Shown one piece after another: positions 60,581 through 64,000 of a stretch of DNA of 64,000 nt (positions within the stretch are counted from its first letter, which is position 1; every line of letters begins with the position of its first letter). The notes beneath the pieces were generated by a model, which saw only the letters and a program-made list of their open reading frames with translations, was not told where the DNA came from and made no database searches. This DNA comes from Cacajao melanocephalus (taxonomy: Eukaryota; Chordata; Mammalia; Primates; Pitheciidae), in NCBI GenBank assembly GCA_963573385.1, contig CAUYLG010071568.1, positions 124,001-188,000 on the forward strand. Direction: 5' to 3'. The position numbers were made by a program, and so were the translations under genes.

Positions 60581-61055
60581 TGTAGGAAGACCACCCAAAT
60601 GAGAACAAGTAAAGGCTAATTTATTCAGAGCTTGTGCTAGCAAGGGACTTGGCCATCATCATTTGTGTTTTGACAGAGACTCAGAGGCAGGCAGGGGAGT
60701 GGAAGAGCTTCATAGTGGAAAGAAGGGAAGGCTGCAGGTGTGCCCTGATTGGACGCTATGGGGGAGCCCAAGGCAGGCTAACTAGAAATGGGGCCTCCCA
60801 TGTGATCGGTTAGAGGGGCATGTTTGGCTCTCTCTAATTGGTCCTAAGTTGGAAGTGGGAACAAAAATTAAGGCAGCTGTCAGTTATTAATCAGGTCCTG
60901 GCCATTTGGAGCTGATCATTATTGTTTGGCTTCCTGGATTATTGCTAGAGACAGCAGTCTGACCTCCTATCAGTCTGACTCGGAACAGGTTTGCTTCCTA
61001 GGCTGGTTACTGTACATAACAGATTGATTTCCTGGGCTGGTTGCTGCAGATATCA
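60581..61055 (-). mobile_element. Solo LTR of an ERV1-type endogenous retrovirus
   Basis: On the minus strand a 475-bp block starts TG, ends CA and carries GCTCTGAATAAATTAGCC, the R-region poly(A) signal of many class I LTRs. Flanks GGAAA and AGAAA look like a five-base target duplication with one change. It is antisense to FER1L5, in intron 4, with no viral genes. Subfamily not determined. Confidence 0.6.
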
Positions 61056-61079
61056 AGAAAAGAACTAGTGTGGATCTGA

Positions 61080-61397
<318 letters not shown>

Positions 61398-61399
61398 GA

Positions 61400-62220
61400 G
61401 TCTTATTTTATATGTGGTTTGGCCATTGTCCATTTGTATACAGATAGTCTGTGACTCACAATTGTTGACTCACAGTCAACGATATTGTGTGGTTTATCAG
61501 AATGTGATTCGTAAGTCAAGGAGCTTTCAGTCTGTCAGTTGAGTTGTAAGGAGCGGCATGAGTCTTCCCAATGGACAGGAGAGGAAGACCAGCCTAGCAG
61601 GGGCATAGAGTGGGTGGAGCAGGAGGCAGGGTAAGGGAGGTTGTGCTGCACTGTTGGCACATGGTGGGTGTAGGAGTAGGGGTGGGAGAGCTGAGGCTGT
61701 GTGGGCTGCGTGGGCTAGAGGTGAAAGGCCTTGTGGTCCATGCTGGTGAATCGTGACTTGACTTTGATCATTTAGACACTTGGGGGGCTGAAGGCTGGGT
61801 GGGTAATGGGAGCACATGAAGGAAGGAGCTCAGTTAGAAGGTAGGAGTGTACAGGGGCTCCCACATGAGCTCATGAGATGCTGGGCTAGAGGAAGAGCTG
61901 CTAGCATCTGTGTTCTGGGCTCAAGTCACCTCTTCCTCTCTTCCCCATCCTTCCGCATCCTCTTCTGCCACCACCATCACCATGTGGCTGTTTTATTCAG
62001 CAAACATCCTCTCCACTGTAACCCATTGCTCTCTTCTCACCCATTTATAACCTCCCTCCAACCCAGATTGTGCAGAGGCCAAATAGTGTGTCCCCATCCC
62101 ATGGCTAGCATCAGGCCCCCCACCAGGAGGACCAGATGTGAACCCAACCAGGCTGCACAGGGCTTGGGTGCTCTGTCCAAGGATGGCGGGGTCTGGCTTA
62201 CAGCTCCCCTGCCTTTGTCT
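61400..62220. other. FER1L5 intron 4 stretch, unassigned
   Basis: No exon or confident repeat before exon 5. Confidence 0.5.
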
Positions 62221-62225
62221 TGCAG

Positions 62226-62280
62226 TGTACTATCACCCTACAGGTGGCCTACATAAGCAACCCGGATATTGAGAAAACAG
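62226..62280 (+). CDS. FER1L5: FER1L5 exon 5 (residues 114-132)
   Basis: A 55-nt exon reading CTITLQVAYISNPDIEKT plus one G, from acceptor GTCTTGCAG to donor GTATGTC. The last C2A strand (ITLQVAYI) ends here. Confidence 0.95.
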
Positions 62281-62780
62281 GTATGTCCTTCCCTGGAGCT
62301 TACTCTTAAGGGCTTACCCTGCCCTGCTCCATGCACAGCTGGATGGGTTCTTGGGGACCTTCAAGACCCAGTCCTTGAGGCCTACAGAAGGAATATGACC
62401 AGGCTAGGGTCCCTGGAAGCTACAGGGTCTAGAGGCCAGATCTCCAAACATCTGGCTGAGGCCATCCCAATATGCCCATTCATCATCTCTAGACATAAGA
62501 CCTGTATGATATAAAACATAAGTCTCCAAGAGGCTGCAGAGAGATGAGGATGGTCATCTCCAAGAGCCCCAGTGTGTGGAGTGGGGTCCAGGGATCTGTA
62601 GTTCCTGAGGGTGGAGGGGCCCATGGCAGTGTTCTTGAGAGGACATATGTCCCTGTTGGGGCCTCTTGGTCACATTTTAGTCAGGAGATGGTCATTGGGA
62701 CAGAATGACGGAATGGGGAAAATGCCTTAAACCTCCTGGGCCCCAGGCCTCTGAGCCCACCCTGGACTGTGTCTCCCCAG

Positions 62781-62890
62781 GAGCTGAAGACCTCCTGGGC
62801 ATAACGGCAAGAGAGATGGCCAGGCAGAAACTGATGGTCCCTGGCTCCAGCGCGCACCGGGCTCTGTCCTCAAAGCCTCAGCACTTTCAA
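62781..62890 (+). CDS. FER1L5: FER1L5 exon 6 (residues 132-168)
   Basis: It reads AEDLLGITAREMARQKLM to RALSSKPQHFQ, a linker toward the second C2 domain, between acceptor TCCCCAG and donor GTGAGG. No further FER1L5 exon was found between here and 64000. Confidence 0.93.
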
Positions 62891-63525
62891 GTGAGGACCC
62901 TCCAGGTTGCAAATTCATGTGACCCACCTGACACCCTTGTTTGCTGTGTTCCCAGGTCATCCTCACCCCTTCCCAAGGTCATGGTAGAAGGGCAGAGGTT
63001 CAGACCCAGCTTCAGGCTCTCAGATCCTCACCATATCCCCTGCTCCTCCCATGGCCATTCCGGAAACTTCTGCCTGTAGCTGAAGCCACCCAACTCCAGT
63101 GAGGCAGTAGGAGGGTCAGCTGTGCACTGGCAGGCCCTGGTACCTGCTAGGAAAGCAGCGCAGATGACAGGGATCCTGCCCTCCCAGAGCCCTTGGGTTG
63201 TTGGCAAAACAAAGTGGGGCACAGACAAAGTTAAATTAACTGTACAGGAGAGGCTGGGGACTGTCTGATCTGAGGGGACCTATGGGAAGGTCCACATTTC
63301 CATGTGAATTCAGGAACCCTCATCCCTCTTATCAACTTCCCTCTGGCTTCTAGCCTGTGGCCTAACATTCCTGCCATGGTTTTACCTGCTCCCCAGCCTG
63401 CTCCTTGCCCAGGAGGCTGGGAGTCTCCTGGACCGCTCCTTTTCCTGCATCCAGGCAGTGACCAAGTCCTAGCTCTTAACATCACCCAGCTGCTCCCATT
63501 TCTCCCTCACCACTTCCATTCCCTG
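62891..63525. other. FER1L5 intron 6 stretch, unassigned
   Basis: No exon seen. Confidence 0.5.
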
Positions 63526-63529
63526 TCCT

Positions 63530-64000
63530 GAGCCACCACCATCCATTCCCTGGACCATATCAGTAGCCTTCTCCTGAACTCCCAGCCTCCAGCTCTCTCT
63601 GTCCATTCTTCAACCAAAGTGGCCTTTTAAAAATGTCAGTCTTTTGTTTTGTTTTTTGAGGCAGAGTCTTGCTCTGTCGCCCAGGCTGGAGTGCAGTGGT
63701 ATGATCTTGGCCCACCGCAACCTCCCCTCCCAGGTTCAAGTGATTCTCCTGCCTCAGCCTCCTGAGTAGCTGGGATTACAGGTGCACACCACCATGCCTA
63801 GCTAATTTTTGTATTTTTAGTAGAGACGGTCATGGGGTTTCACCATGTTGGTCTGGCTGGTCTCCAACTCCTGACCTCATGAACCACCCACCTCAGCCTC
63901 CCAAAGTACTGGGATTACAGGCGTGAGCTACCTCGCCTGGCCAAACATGTCACTCTTATCGTGCCAAGCACCTTCTTCAAAAGCCCCAGTGTCCTCCACA
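63530..64000 (+). repeat. L2 element interrupted by an Alu
   Basis: L2-like GGCCTTTTAAAAATGTCAGTC and, after the Alu, GTCACTCTTATCGTGCCAAG; continues past the edge. Confidence 0.6.
63641..63943 (-). repeat. Alu
   Basis: Reverse Alu; ATGTCA[GC]TCTT is duplicated at the flanks. Confidence 0.95.

Overview
This is genomic DNA from human or a very close primate relative. It holds about 50 Alu elements, old L1, L2 and MIR copies, two solo endogenous-retrovirus LTRs and a CpG-island promoter. Two protein-coding genes could be rebuilt exon by exon from reading frame, GT-AG splice sites and codon phase, and both match families I recognise. The pair KANSL3-FER1L5 is the arrangement I know from human chromosome 2q11.2.

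KANSL3 (KAT8/MOF regulatory NSL complex subunit 3) lies on the minus strand and is complete. It has a CpG-island promoter and non-coding first exon near 50.4-50.65 kb, a start codon at 49248-49250, a stop codon at 7568-7570, and a 3' UTR running down to about 5.1 kb. I resolve 20 constitutive coding exons plus one in-frame cassette exon, giving 902 codons with the cassette and 876 without. The protein has a basic N-terminal region, an alpha/beta-hydrolase-like domain whose nucleophile position reads Asn rather than Ser, and a long Ser/Pro/Thr-rich tail with basic patches. A further unannotated-looking exon candidate at 40202-40270 would introduce an early stop.

FER1L5 (ferlin family) lies on the plus strand, starts at 55946 and runs off the right edge. 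Its first six coding exons (168 codons, mainly the first C2 domain) are present. A perfect 9+1+9 inverted repeat matching the RFX X-box sits about 120 bp upstream of its ATG, which fits a testis/sperm role.

Layout: 1-3.83 kb is an old plus-strand L1 broken by Alus, one of which contains a solo LTR. 3.83-5.12 kb is intergenic. 5.12-50.65 kb is KANSL3, mostly Alu-rich introns. 50.7-55.8 kb is repeat-rich intergenic DNA. 55.8-64 kb is the FER1L5 5' part, with a solo LTR in intron 4 and a curious 29-nt near-copy of the exon 2 boundary at the edge of that LTR. The two genes have divergent transcription starts about 5.3 kb apart. Their products are not known to work together: one is a nuclear chromatin/spindle factor, the other a membrane-fusion protein. 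I found no CRISPR array, no bacterial or viral gene system, no rRNA/tRNA gene and no convincing third gene.
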